Source: Lithospermum erythrorhizon (lineage: Eukaryota > Streptophyta > Magnoliopsida > Boraginales > Boraginaceae). Taken from it: a stretch of 64,000 nt of DNA. The stretch covers positions 1-64,000 of the forward strand of contig JADFUC010000359.1 of the NCBI GenBank assembly GCA_019722365.1. The letters are read 5' to 3'. Made by a program: the position numbers and the translations under genes. Positions 1 through 12,069 of the stretch are shown piece after piece. How positions within the stretch are numbered: the first letter of the stretch is position 1; each line of letters starts with the position of its first letter. The notes under the pieces are model-generated. The model saw nothing but the letters and a program-made list of their open reading frames with translations, was not told the origin of the DNA and made no database searches.

Positions 1-1357
1 CTCAAATTGTGCTTCGTTCAGTTACGTATTGCTGAGTCTAGTATGCTCGATGAGTAAACTAAAACTTGAACTTCAGTGTTACAACTTGACGATCAATGTT
101 TTTGTTATTAATGTTGTTAATAGAATGTGCATTTAATAAGGCAGGATGTGTTTAACACATTTAGAGGTTGTGTTGTAAACTTCCCGATAGAACCAGAAAT
201 GGATTTGAAACCCCATTTTGATCATGATGCGTGCGTGACTATGTCAAGATAATCTTAGTTATCAATGATTCCACGGTTGAGACACGGTTGATGAATGTAA
301 AAGTGCTTGTAGTAGTATTCCTATAAAAGAATGTGAGTATAATCACTATCCTTTTGCTACATTAATCACGATATGACCCTAGATTTTATGCAAGCTTAAA
401 GGATCCATATATGGATTTAAGCATGCATCTCGGAGTTGAGGAATCGCTTCAATGTGATTCAACAGTTTGGTTTCACGAGATTAATGAAGGAAGCTGAGGC
501 ATTAGCGAGTTCGATGGGAGCTAGTTCGTTTCACTTTCTGGAATAAGAAGTTAAGTAATTGATTAAAAACAAAAGTTCCTTTGTGTTTTAGTACGATTGT
601 TAACTAAACTACATGAATCGTGATTCATTAGAGTTACCCATTATTTATTTCACATTAGAACGATATATAATATACATATATTGTATCTCTCGATGAGTGA
701 AAAGTTAAATCGCAGGTTGAGTACATGCTTTCAGAGGCAACATGAATTTGATATAGCACCTCTTGAGCCTAGAAACATAGGATAGCCAAAGGCCTTGGTC
801 AGATGCTTGCGATAGTTAGGCGACAAGCATCGTATGACTAACATGGTGTTTTGATTAGTGATCGAGATTGATCACGTTAGCCTACAGGACTAGATCAATA
901 CCGTGGGCTGCCGATGCACTGGTGGCATGACCGAAACGAATTCATAGAAGATATGTATATCTGTGTCCTATGATATTTGTTTAGAATTTTAGGTTAAACA
1001 ATTCTTAGACCTACGATATATAACTATATGTGTTATAGCAAGGCTACGTACTTTGACTATGACCAAACGTCTGCCTTAAGCGGGGATTATAACGGCATAT
1101 GTTGGGTCACATAGTGAGTATAACGATAGATGTTGATATATTGGGAGGGATTTATCCGTCCTTGATATCTGAGGAAGATACAGGGCACCGCGCGGTTAGT
1201 GCTTGATTGGTTTATGGGACGCCATAAATGCTTATTCAGTTCATACTCGAGTAAAGAAAGTTGTGGGTGTTTCATGACACACTTCTTATAGTTAGCCTAC
1301 GACTAGAGATCGAGCGATAAAGGAATTGTAAGGTAATCGTCAAAGGGCAAGTGGGAG
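1..1357 (+). mobile_element. 3' internal tail of a Ty1/copia relic (left-truncated)
   Basis: No frame survives. The stretch from about 690 to 1357 matches, in order and with many indels, the 3' non-coding tail at about 4030-4700 that precedes another copia LTR. Shared words include GTCTGCCTTAAGCGG, CATATGTTGGGT, GTTTCATGACACACTTCTTA and AAAGGAATTGTAA. A related tail also precedes the LTR at 15735. It ends in a short purine-rich tract (GTGGGAG), which could be the polypurine tract, directly before TGTTGG at 1358. This is therefore the end of an element whose body lies outside the window or has been lost. Confidence 0.6.
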
Positions 1358-2290
1358 TGTTGGAAATGAATGAGAATTGATTCCCTTTTATTGTGTTAGA
1401 TTCTGCGACAATTGTGTATCGAAATTCATTTACGGGTTGGTTAAATGTGATTCTTGGGACTTAGTGTTCACCTTAGTAATTGTATATTACTAGTTTGGGT
1501 TCTCATGATAATTTAAGGGTTATGAGCCGGTGCTAGATCTTACTCGTTAAATGAGTTATAATAATAGTAATTGGTCAATTATTATTATACAACCTTACTA
1601 ATATCGAGCCTAAGAAGGTCACACATACAGTGACGTTGGATTATATTTCATGTATGAAATTAAACTACATTTGCTAAATTGAGAGTTGATTGTAATCAAC
1701 GAATATTCTCAATTGGGAATTTTACATTGATAATGTAAAATAGAAATTGGATGAACCCGAATTAATTAATTAGTCAATTGAATTAATTCGATAGTTAAGC
1801 TGAGCTCGTTAGTAACTTGTTAGTTACTATTAACAACTTGTTAGTATTTGATTTGCTTGGTTTAATTAAATTTAGTGGCTCATTAACTATTCGGTTGAGC
1901 TTTTAGGTTTGACATATAATCAAACCTATTAGGTTTTTCAACACAAGTTTTCATTTTTCATGAAATGAAATGAAAAATCCTCCTCCACATTTGTTTCTCC
2001 ATATGGCGAAAGTATCAAGAAATTGAAAAATTCTTCTCTTGATTTTTCATCAAATAAATACGTGTTCAGCAAACACAAATGTAGGATTCAACTTTCTCTG
2101 GTGTGCGACCAACTAGAGGCACTACACATTTGAAATTGCTTTCAACGATGGAAATTCAAAGGAGGCTTAGAGTGAAAGATTTGGAGATAGACTTCCATTT
2201 GGCATCTCTGTAGAATTCTTGTATTCATAATTGTAAATTATGTGTTTAGATTAATTTATATCATTTTGAGATCGGGATGTATGAATTTGG
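1358..2290 (+). repeat. copia LTR (first of two diverged copies)
   Basis: The repeat begins TGTTGGAAAT and aligns with many substitutions and indels to 4701-5597. Shared landmarks are TTTTACATTGATAATGTAAAA, a TAGTAACTTGTTAG block, and ATGAAATGAAAAA near the end. The 3' edge is approximate because terminal CCAACA is not visible. It acts as the 3' LTR of the tail at 1-1357 and as the 5' LTR of the deleted body at 2291-4700. Confidence 0.6.
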
Positions 2291-4700
2291 GTGTTTATCA
2301 CAAATAAAATTCATACTAGATATAGATCTTACTTTATTGGTTATCCGAAGGAAACCGTTGGTTACTACTTCTACCTGAAGCACGAGAATAAAATACTCGT
2401 TGCAAGATCAGGAATATTTCTTGAAAAGGAATATCTGTCCAGAAGGGCTAGGAGTGAAGGTGTTCATCTTGAGGAAACTCCAGATGATGAGCTGTCGATA
2501 CACGAGTGTAGAGGCAGTACGACACACCACAAGAATTAGTGTCTTCGTATATAGAAGATCCAATTCTTTATCCCTTGGAGATTATGGAGGAGCCAACATA
2601 GGAGTCTAATAGAGATTGTCGGGAACCCGGACCGTTGGTATGGTGAAGCTTCGTAATTGAAAGTGGCAGAGCCTACCTCTTCTGAGGAGGCAATGAGTAG
2701 CAAAGATCTTTGATAAATGGGCGATAGCCCTAAAGTCAGATGGATTCTTCTATCTACCAAAACAAGTTGGTCCTTGATAGATTTACAATGAGTTCGTCAT
2801 ATTGATTGTAAATGGGTATTTAAGAAGAAACATGACTTAAAACATAGGCATATGTTTTTGGCAGGCACAATGGCGAAGGTTTCAAGCAAATTCATGGGAT
2901 TGACTATGATGAAATCTATTCACGGTGGCTATGCTAAAATCTATTGAGATAATCTTAGCCATTGTTTTATTTTATGACTATGAAATGGCAAATGGATGTA
3001 AAGCCTTTCTGAATGCGACCTTGAGGAAGATGTGTACATGGTACAACCTCCAGGCTTTACATGTCCCAAAGGACCTAAGAAGGTTTGTAAGCTACAAAGG
3101 TCCATTTATGGTCTCAAGCAAGCATCCCGTAGTTGGAATCTTCGTTTTGATGAAGCGATCAAAGGTTTTGGTTCATCAAGACGAATAAGAGTCTTGTATA
3201 TTCAAGAGAAGGTGAGTAAGGTTACCTGACATTCATAGTCCTATATGTGATGACATGTTAATCATTAACAAAGTAGAATTGCTTAACTTTCGGTCAAGTA
3301 TTTAATTTGCGTAGGCGTTCACCGATGAAGGACTCAAGTGAAGCAGAAATACATTCTCGAATCTAAATTTATTGAACTTTGTAGAGATTCTTATGTCAGC
3401 TGAAGTGTGGCAAAGATTCCAAAATGAATGATTCGAAAGATTATCTCCCCATGAGGCCGTGGAGTTCAACTCGATGAAATTACATAATCCTACCATGAAT
3501 CTTTGAGATGGACAAGATGAGGACTTCGTTATGCATCGGTGTAGGGTCCGTCATGTGGCACACCATGTAGTGCGCTCATTTTGATGTGTCGTATGTACCC
3601 GGTGCTACCCGATACCAAGCTAATCCGGGGAGAAACACAACTGGATTGCAGTGAAGGGCATCTTGTAGTATTTGAGAAGAACTTAAGATGCATTCTTAGT
3701 ACATGATGAAGAGATGAATAGTTGGGTATAGACCAGATTACATCAATGCAGTTTGGAGGCCGACTATATGGTGGAGCGGTGTCACAGGTGGTTCGAGAAC
3801 ATAGGCTAATGTAGCCTATCCTTTACCAAACCAATGCCTCAGGTAAAGCATATTAAATATGCAGCGAACGTTGGTCCTAGACAAATGTCACAGTGGTGTT
3901 GGATTCAGTGGGGCTGGCGTGTCATGCTTTGTTATGTGAGCAATGGTGAATATTACGACTTCTTATATGAATTTGTTCCGCTATGTACGTGTTTATATGT
4001 CTTAGTTTACATATAACCTATTGTTTTCTCGTCGAGTGAAAATAAAGTTCCCTGGACTATCATACAATTTCTAGAGGACAACCTGGAAGTGTTGACAAGA
4101 GATCCTCTCAAGTCTAGAAATATAAGGTAGCCATTCGCCTTAGTCGGAACTTGACGATGCAGGGAGCATTTGATGACCAACATAGTGATTGATGATTAAA
4201 TCTCTTGGATCGTAAAAGCTTGCAAGCTTGATCAATCTTATGGGCTATTAGTTTGCATAACTGAGGAGTTAGATTGACCACTGCAAAATCATAGAAGATA
4301 AGTATATATGTGTCCTATGATGTTGCCCAGAGCCCCGATGGATTTAACAATTCTTAGACTGCGTATATAACTACTTATGTTATATGAATTGTATCTTTTA
4401 GTATGTCAAGCGTCTGCCTTAAGCGGTGATTATAGAGCATATGTTGGGTAGCCTTGATAAGGTATAACGGTAGATGTTGATATATTATAAGGAATTTTTC
4501 CAACCTTGATATACAAGGTAGATCTCGGGCCTCTCATTAGTGTGGGGTGATTGGTTTATGGGGACGCCATAGTACTGATTAGGTTATTTCGAGTAAAGAA
4601 AGTCGTGGGTGTTTCATGACACACTTCTTATGGTTAGCCTATGACTAGAGATCGCGAGATAAAGGAATTGTAAAGTAATCATCCAAGGGCAAGAGTAAAT
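2291..4700 (+). mobile_element. internally deleted Ty1/copia pol remnant
   Basis: The body keeps only the distal part of pol and is broken by frameshifts and stops. At about 2335-2500 a frame encodes the post-integrase segment (GYPKETVGYYFYL, then FLEKEYLSRRARSEG). At about 3025-3180 a reverse transcriptase piece reads VQPPGFTCPKGPKKVCKLQRSIYGLKQASRSW in two parts, a copia hallmark. A damaged YVDD box follows near 3240-3270. RNase H is only faintly visible around 3740. Gag, protease, the GAG-pre-integrase region and the integrase core are missing. No primer-binding site is recognisable. It is non-autonomous and old. Confidence 0.75.
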
Positions 4701-5597
4701 TGTTGGAAATCAAAAATTTTGATTTCTATATTCTTTCGTTGCGACAATTGTTGTAACAATTCATTTGCTAGTTTAGTTAAATGAGATTACTCAAACTAAG
4801 TGTTCAATAAATAGTAATTGTAAATTACCAAAATAGAACTCACTATATCATGGGTTATGCGGTGCAGATCTTATGCATAACCGATATAATATCATAATGG
4901 TCAATTATATTATTATACGACTAATATTTTCTAAGCGCAGAAGGTCGCGCGCACCTGAATAGCGTTGAGTTATATTCCATGTATGTAATTATATAGAGAT
5001 TGTTAAATTGGAGTTGATTGAAATCAACGAGATACCCAATCGAGTTTTACATTGATAATGTAAAATACAAATTGGACAAAACCGAATCAATTAAATTGCT
5101 ATTTCAATTGATGGTTTAACGAGGGAAGCTTATTAGTAACTTGTTAAGTTACTTACTCGTTTAGTAATAAGTTAGTTAACGGCTTAACGAGTTAACTATT
5201 TATCAAACGAGTCAAGCTATTCGACCGAAACCAAAGGGACTATATAAGGAAAAGATGAAATGAAAAACCTAAGATTTTTCATTTCATCCTCTCCCTCCAC
5301 CAAAATTACTTCCCCCACATTCTCTCTAGTTTTAAGTGAAGTTTGACTTAAATTCTTGTCAATCGCTCGTAGATTAGAAAGTCAATTGCGTGATTGACCG
5401 CTCTTGGTGTGGATTAGCTGGAGGCATTTAACCGAGTCTTTGAGGATTCAACGGAGGATTTGGGAGATTGAAAGTTCATCATTCCATTGCGTTTGTAACT
5501 ACTACTCGTATTACATGGTGTATGAATTGCATAATATATGTTTTTAAATGATGGATTTATTATACATTTATTCGATCTTGGTTGCATTTATTTGTTT
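4701..5597 (+). repeat. copia LTR (second diverged copy)
   Basis: It starts TGTTGGAAAT after the tail GGGCAAGAGTAAAT and is homologous to the LTR at 1358. A TATA-like CTATATAAGG at about 5240 could be the old LTR promoter. The 3' edge is set by alignment with the first LTR and by the FAR1-type coding similarity that starts at 5599, so it may be off by tens of bases. Confidence 0.6.
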
Positions 5598-5598
5598 G

Positions 5599-6120
5599 TT
5601 ATAAAACGAAGTTGCGTAATTTTTCGACACAGTACCTGTGAAAGCTTTTCATATCAATCTTGAGGAACCCGGCAAATTGTATTCCCCCCGCCGCTTGACA
5701 AATAAGATCGTAGGAAGACTTGTTCGACAATCTAGCCTCCTTATTAGCCTCGATAAGGAGCGCTTGAAGATAAATGATTTGCCTATTAGATCGAATGAAA
5801 TGAACCAACTCCGCGGGATGACACTCATGATTATGCACAACATTGCAAAATGAAATAAAATAATGATACTTGTCTACATCATATTTGAAGCGTATCCTAG
5901 CATTACAGCCAGAACTTTCTTCCTTTACATGTCATTCTTTATCTTTAATGGCTACCAAAATCTTCTCAACATTCTTCCCATGGAAAAGGATTATTCAACT
6001 GTTCTCCTTAAAATTAAAATTACCGTGTGATGCTAACTTCGCAATATTAAAATTAATATGATAACAATCACAACCGTAAATCCTTGCGATGAATTAACCG
6101 GTTGAAATTTCAGATTCAAA
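5599..6120 (-). pseudogene. FAR1/FHY3-type DNA-binding-domain fragment
   Basis: Read on the minus strand, an uninterrupted frame from about 5930 to 5599 encodes a recognisable FAR1 DNA-binding (WRKY-GCM1-like) segment: SGCNARIRFKYDVDK, then VVHNHECHP with the zinc-binding HNH residues, then HFIRSNRQI, and finally an AGG.....GF.K.D...F.RY stretch typical of the linker before the MULE transposase domain of FAR1-related proteins. Upstream, to about 6120, only stop-broken similarity remains. There is no start codon and the MULE transposase and SWIM domains are absent. The fragment could come from a host FAR1-RELATED SEQUENCE gene or from a Mutator-like transposase; the sequence cannot separate these. 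It directly abuts the copia LTR on the left. Confidence 0.65.
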
Positions 6121-8559
6121 AGGAATAATAGAAGAGTTTACTGAAACAACATCACAATTAACACGATCCTTAACACCAATATAACACTCGGATGATTGAA
6201 TACTGCAAAAGGAAACAATAAACTTGAATTAGTAAATAAAAACAAAAAAAGCAAATTAAATAGTAATGAAATAAATCAAACTAGTTAAATTCAACAAACC
6301 TTTGCATGTTTCGATTATTGATGTAACTCCTCTCAAAAAATGAAAAAATGGAATAAAATAACTAAAAAGTAGCTCGAATAATCAGAATGTAGAATTGATC
6401 TTAAGAATCGAATGATTTTAATGAATGAGAATAGTTGAAGAAGATGATGATTGAGAGAAAGATTTAATGAATTCATCTAAATCGGTTAGTTTGGTTACAA
6501 TTAATGAGAAAATTATTGTCTTTTTTTGGTTGGAATTAATGAGCCCATAATTAGAACATTTAGATGTATATTAAATGTGGCCGAACTGATCATATTAAAT
6601 GTGGCCGAACCAGGGGCAGCTTGGCCCGCATGAATTAGTGGGCTTTAGGCATGTTTGCATATGTTCGCACAGAAGCCTTTTTGCACATGTTCCAATTCTG
6701 AAAAATATTGTAATCTAAAAAAAAAAACTCATTCAAAGGAGATGATCAGAAATTATTATAATTTATCTAAAAATGTATACGTTTGGACACAATAATACAA
6801 TTATTTTTATGTGATACTATGTCAACAAGGATCAATACTCTACTCAATATTGGACCCAATACAATCCAAATCCAATACTACGTATAACATTACCACCACT
6901 TGGCCTTGCTTTGTTTTCTTTAAAGCAGCAGCGCCACTTTCTGATGAGGAATTGAATCAGGGGCCATAAGTCGGCAGGCTCTATATACTTTAGAGACATT
7001 CGATATTCTCCCTCTTGACCGACCTTGCTTGTTAATAAACCTAATCATGGTATTATACTAAAATTGGTCAATAAGTATTTATTACGAAGTACATCAAAAA
7101 CTTCGCCAACAATAGTAGAATATCTTCATTTCAATTTTAAGGAGTATTTCTCCCAATTTCAGAACAATTGGCGTTTTGGAGTCACGTGTAGGAACTTTGA
7201 AACAAATTACTTTTTATTCATTAATTCGAAAAATATAAAATTGATATCATTGAATTTGGTTTTAAAAATATTTTCATAATATTATTTTTTTTTTGTAATT
7301 TTTCATAATGTATATAAAAAGTAATTGATAATTCAAGTTGTATCTCGAAAAGTAAAAAAATCAATTAATTTGAGATGAAGGTAGTATTAAATACTTTATT
7401 GTTAGCTTAAACATGATAGCACATAAATGTGAAAGTGTGTATGGCAATATTAACTAATTTTATTAGTCTTTTTTATATAAATCCAAAGTTAAACAAATGA
7501 ATTATAGCTACAAAAATAGGTTAACTCTTTGGTGAGTAACAATCTATCAGTTAAATTCAAATGAAGGTATATATGTTGACAGAGTTGTGCATAAGTTGAG
7601 CTAAACCAACCGGCTCGGCTCGGCTCCGGTGAGGGTCGGCTCGAAGCTCATCAACTCGTTCAAAATTGAGTGAGCCTCGAGCTAGCTTTTAGACTCGTTG
7701 GCTCGGCTCGCCCAGCCGGCTTGGTAGTTCGTTAACACATTCATATTTCATTTATTATGAACATTTTTATTATAATGTTTCATGATTTCAATTTTTCATA
7801 TTAATGTTAACTTTTATTACAACTTAATGATTGTACTTGTCTCGTTAATGTTAATTAATTTTATTAATCGATTAAGTAAATTAATGTTTTGTTAATCTGA
7901 TTGCATTTGGAATTTAAAATAGGCGAGCTAACTCGAAGCTCGGCTTGTGATTGGCTCGGCTCGTTTACTATCCGATTTGTTTTTTTGGCAATTAACGAGG
8001 AGGTGAGTTTTGAATTTATGACCATGAACTAGAAAAGTTAGTGGTCCAGGTAAACCTGAAACCACTCGAGAATCCGACCGGTTTTATTCGGACCAATATT
8101 CACAAGGTAAGTTGGCAATCCGGGAACGGGTATTATTTTTTTGCCAATATTCGATTGGACCCGAACCAATATCACGATAAATACACGAAAATTTGGATAT
8201 ATGTCGAAAATACCCAAAATTCGATCAAAATATACAAAATTCGGATCGAAATACCCAATAAAATGAGACATGCCTAGGACCAGATAGAAAAACCGAGTCC
8301 AAGTATCCATCGGGTAAACTATCGAACCGGTCCCAATCAATCATCTGATATCCAGATCGGATAAAATCTATAACGGTTTTCTATCCGTTCCAGTCCAATT
8401 CTTTTACCGATACCGTACCGTACCAGAGCAAGAACAACACTACCATTAACCTTCCACTTAGCTATTCAATTCACTCAAATAAGAAACCTCCCATTAGATT
8501 AGTATGGAAGAACCAGTATTTTAATAAAATAATACTCCTCCATTTTTTATATTAGCTCC
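6121..8559. other. intergenic, AT-rich, no gene seen
   Basis: I find no coding similarity here. About 7605-7980 contains repeated GGCTCGGCTCG words at both ends of an AT-rich core (7615-7730 and 7920-7970), a pattern seen in short non-autonomous plant transposons, but I could not find terminal inverted repeats or a target duplication. About 8040-8420 is rich in ACCGG/CCGGT-like words around an AT-rich core and may be another decayed MITE. Frames of 78-100 codons in it are not protein-like. Confidence 0.5.
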
Positions 8560-9397
8560 TGTTGGAAATATGGGATGTTATATCTCATAAATATATCCGT
8601 TGAACAATTAGATTGTACAATCGATTATTACATTTAAATAATAATAAGTTCATATATGTTGATTGTTGGATGAATTAATATATTAAATGCTTTCGATTGA
8701 GATTAGGGATTATGATAGCTTACTACGCTCACGCAAAGCTGTCTATATATTAATAAGATGTTCGGTTAAACATAATTAATATATTGCTAACCCGATCGAG
8801 CCTAAGAGGTACACAACAACGAAATCGAACTATAATTTAATTATAACTAGGGTTTAAAATATATTTGTTTAAGAATAGGGCCAATTACGATTGTTGGAAA
8901 TCACCCATAAGGGCGCACAAACCGAGGAGAAGGTGGGACTTCTAGAATCTTTCTTTTAGAAGGATTCTAGAATATTCTTCTTAAGGAGGTGGAAGAGTTT
9001 CACCACAACTCTTAAAATGCCTAAAAAAGTAGGATTTTTGAGGCCTATGAGCCATGATTTGCATTAGTCAGCTTGCACAATTCTTTTAACTTTTGAAGTT
9101 GAGAATTCTCTCTCCCACTTTTATCTAGTGGAAGCTAGTTGGAAAATCTCTTTGGATTTTTCTGCCCAACCTCATCTACAACTAAATATTTTAAAGAGCT
9201 CTAGTAAAAGTTCACTTGGAGGGTGCGTTAAATGCGTTGGTGTAAACTATTCTTGGCTCTACGTTGATTATTTGAGGCTCCCAATATATTCCACTACAAA
9301 TCCTGAAAAGGTACACACTTATATTATTATTTTTATATTATTAGTAGAATCGTGGTTTTCGGTTTGTAATTGTTATTTTAATCGGTAAAATCCAACG
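8560..9397 (+). repeat. 5' LTR of the 8-kb copia element
   Basis: It begins TGTTGGAAATATG and aligns along its length with 15735-16585. Shared words include ATTAGATTGTACAA, ATTACATTTAAATAATAATAA, AAGATGTTCGGTTAAACAT, CGATCGAGCCTAAGAGGT and ACGAAATCGAACTATAATTT. It ends near CCAACG at 9392-9397, where the partner has CCAACA. No tRNA primer-binding site is recognisable after it. Confidence 0.75.
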
Positions 9398-12069
9398 GAA
9401 GCGTCGTGAGCCAGGGCTACGAATTGTAATTACATGAATTAAAGCTTGAAAACATTTATGTATTATTGGTCCCAGATTTTATGTGTTAAATTGCAATTAG
9501 ATAATTAAGTAATTTAGATTGTAGTAGTATGTTAACTAATTAATTAAATATAATTAATCCATTAATTTCAGCGATTATTGTAGTTAAATCGAAATATTTT
9601 TCCGAATTTCTATGAATTTTTAAGATTTTTGGTAATTTATATCAATTTCGATTGCCCGAATCGATTATAGCGTCGTTTAGGAAAGAACTATCACCAGGCA
9701 TCTTCTGTAGAGTCGAGCAGTTGATACTAAATGGTACGCGTCGCTGTGACGTGGCAATCCCGTCTGACATCTTTGTAATGTCATATCATCGACCATGTGG
9801 CTCACCGCATAAGTAGAAGGCGCCCACGTCATCATGGCGATACGACCTTTACGTTTTTGTAGTGTGGGCGTTCGAAATCATTTCAGTGTGTGAAATTTTG
9901 GCGTTGTGGCTTGTTTGGTTTTAAATTTGAGCTTTTGGGCCTCCGCTAGGTTCCTTGGTTGGACTCGTGGTTGGGCTCAGGAGTCTGTTAAGCTGGTCAC
10001 GGCTTAGCAGCCGTCTAGGGCTGGGTTTGGTTTATATTTTGGGTTTAATTTGTTTAAAACCCTATTTTACTCAAATTAATATTTCAATATCACTTAAAGT
10101 TATTTTAAATTAATTTCAAGTTGGAAATTAGTTTAGTTAATTTAATTTTAACTGCTTTTAATAGCTCAAATTTGATTAGAGGTTATTTTAATTGATATTT
10201 GATATTCAATTAAAATAAAACTATTTATTCATTAATTCTAATTTGATTAGATTTAATCATTCGAATTAATTTAATTAAATTAGAAATCCATATTATTTGA
10301 TAATTGGAGTTTCTAAATAACATATAATCTGAAATTAAATTTTATTAAAAGTGTAAACTAAATAAATAGTATTTGAGAAATACTTATTGTTTAATATTAA
10401 TTGATTGTTAAAATACTTAAAATAGCTTTAAGTGAATATTTTATACTTATGCAATTGAATTGTATATTTTATTTGATGAATATACAATGACATATATTTA
10501 TTTAGATTATTTGTGTGCTTTTAAAATATTATTCTTTTTCATTATAATAACATGCTTTAAATAACTATTATTAGATAATGAAAAATGCATGATATATATA
10601 TTTGATAATGGATTAGAAAGAGATAAGTTATATGACCAAATACTCCACCATCAGCAAAAGATTGTCAAACTTTTGACTTTTGTTCGTCTATTTGACTTTG
10701 ACCATAGATATTTTTTATTTTTATTTTATAATACTTGATGAAAACTATATCAATGAAAAGGTATATTTCAAACTCTTTCCGTTGATATATTTTTTTTATA
10801 AGATATTATACAACACAAATAAATATATTTGGCTTCAAGTTGAAACAAAAAATTTAGTGAACCCGTCTATTGAGATGGAAAGCAATAATGTAAATATAAT
10901 TAATTGAAAATTGGATACCCACCCGAGGGCAGGCGGATGATGAGATCATTAGAAGACTAGACATACTTTAGAACTAGTCTAGATTGTATAGGTGTATCAA
11001 TTAACTTGTTAGTGCTATATTTTGTGATTATAATTTATATTTATATACTCTTTGCTTGTATATATGCTTAACTTAACTTAATTACAAGACTCGGGGAAAT
11101 ATAATATTCCCACCATAAATTAAGTAGTATTGAAATATTTTGACTTTAAAGTTGGATTTGAGTCGTTTATGTGCTTGGTACTCTGGGAGTTGGTAGACGT
11201 ATCATACTTAAGGCTCTTTCCAATAGGGTGTTTATACGCTTCCCAAAGTGTAGGACTTAGGGTATAAACATCCAACCCGACTCTATGTCGGTAGACTTGG
11301 TTACTTGAACGGTGATTTCCAAGTGCAAGACTTGGGCCCGTTGACAAAAGAGGTCACTATAGAGTCTAAGATGAACTTTAGTGATGCCAAGAGTCATGAT
11401 AGTCATGATTGGTGATGGTGCACCTACCTATGTAATTGAGAGTTAAATATATGCGTCTTTGCCGATCGATTCTTAGTAATGTAGGGGTCTTGGTATACTT
11501 AGTGTGTTTTCGGTGGGATTGTAAGCATAAATATTAATTCCATATGATTTTTTAGAATTGCCCATTATGGCATGAATAACTAAAACTATATTATTTTACA
11601 TATCTTATTTATAGTCTATGCTTGATGAATAATAACTCTAATATACTCGCTCCACTTTGGAGAGAGATGTAATATGCATGACACTTCATACATTCTAATG
11701 ATAAGAGCGAATCATAGGATGACAATAAATACATGGAAAATTTGAGTAGTACATTACTACTCCAAATCCTGAGATATTTTATGTTGGACAACTAGATTCT
11801 TCACTTTCTAACACATAGGTGCTAGACACCGGATATGACACTTACATTTGCAAAATTGTGCGTAATCTACAAAATAGAAAAGGGTGAGTGCGAGGCAGAG
11901 ATGGGCACGGGTAGGCAATGGGTAAAATTTACGTCCATTGCTGCCCGGGGGATCAGTTTGTTTAAGTTTTCAAATGATAATTAAACTAAACAATGTCCCA
12001 GCGTACTGTGGCGAAACATCATTTCGATTTCACCTTTGGAGAAAATGATGGCTATTACTTTTCAATTAA
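9398..12069 (+). other. unrecognised interior of the copia element
   Basis: This 2.7 kb lies where gag and protease are expected, but I see no zinc knuckle, protease motif or long frame. About 9660-9860 is less AT-rich. About 10080-10620 is very AT-rich. A MITE occupies 10643-10882. About 11110-11480 shows no known family. The segment probably combines decayed gag sequence with later insertions. Confidence 0.4.
10643..10882. mobile_element. Stowaway-like MITE inside the copia element
   Basis: The left end is TA followed by CTCCACCATC. The right end reads GAGATGGAAAG, an imperfect inverted copy of the left end. The ~240-bp AT-rich interior (GACCATAGATATTTTT, ATAATACTTGATGA, GTTGATATATTTTTT) is homologous to 16586-16831. 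The right-hand TA is degraded. Confidence 0.55.

Noticed and set aside
7605..7980. hAT or other transposon with GGCTCGGCTCG ends
   Set aside because: The words are in direct, not inverted, orientation, and I found no target duplication; left as unassigned.
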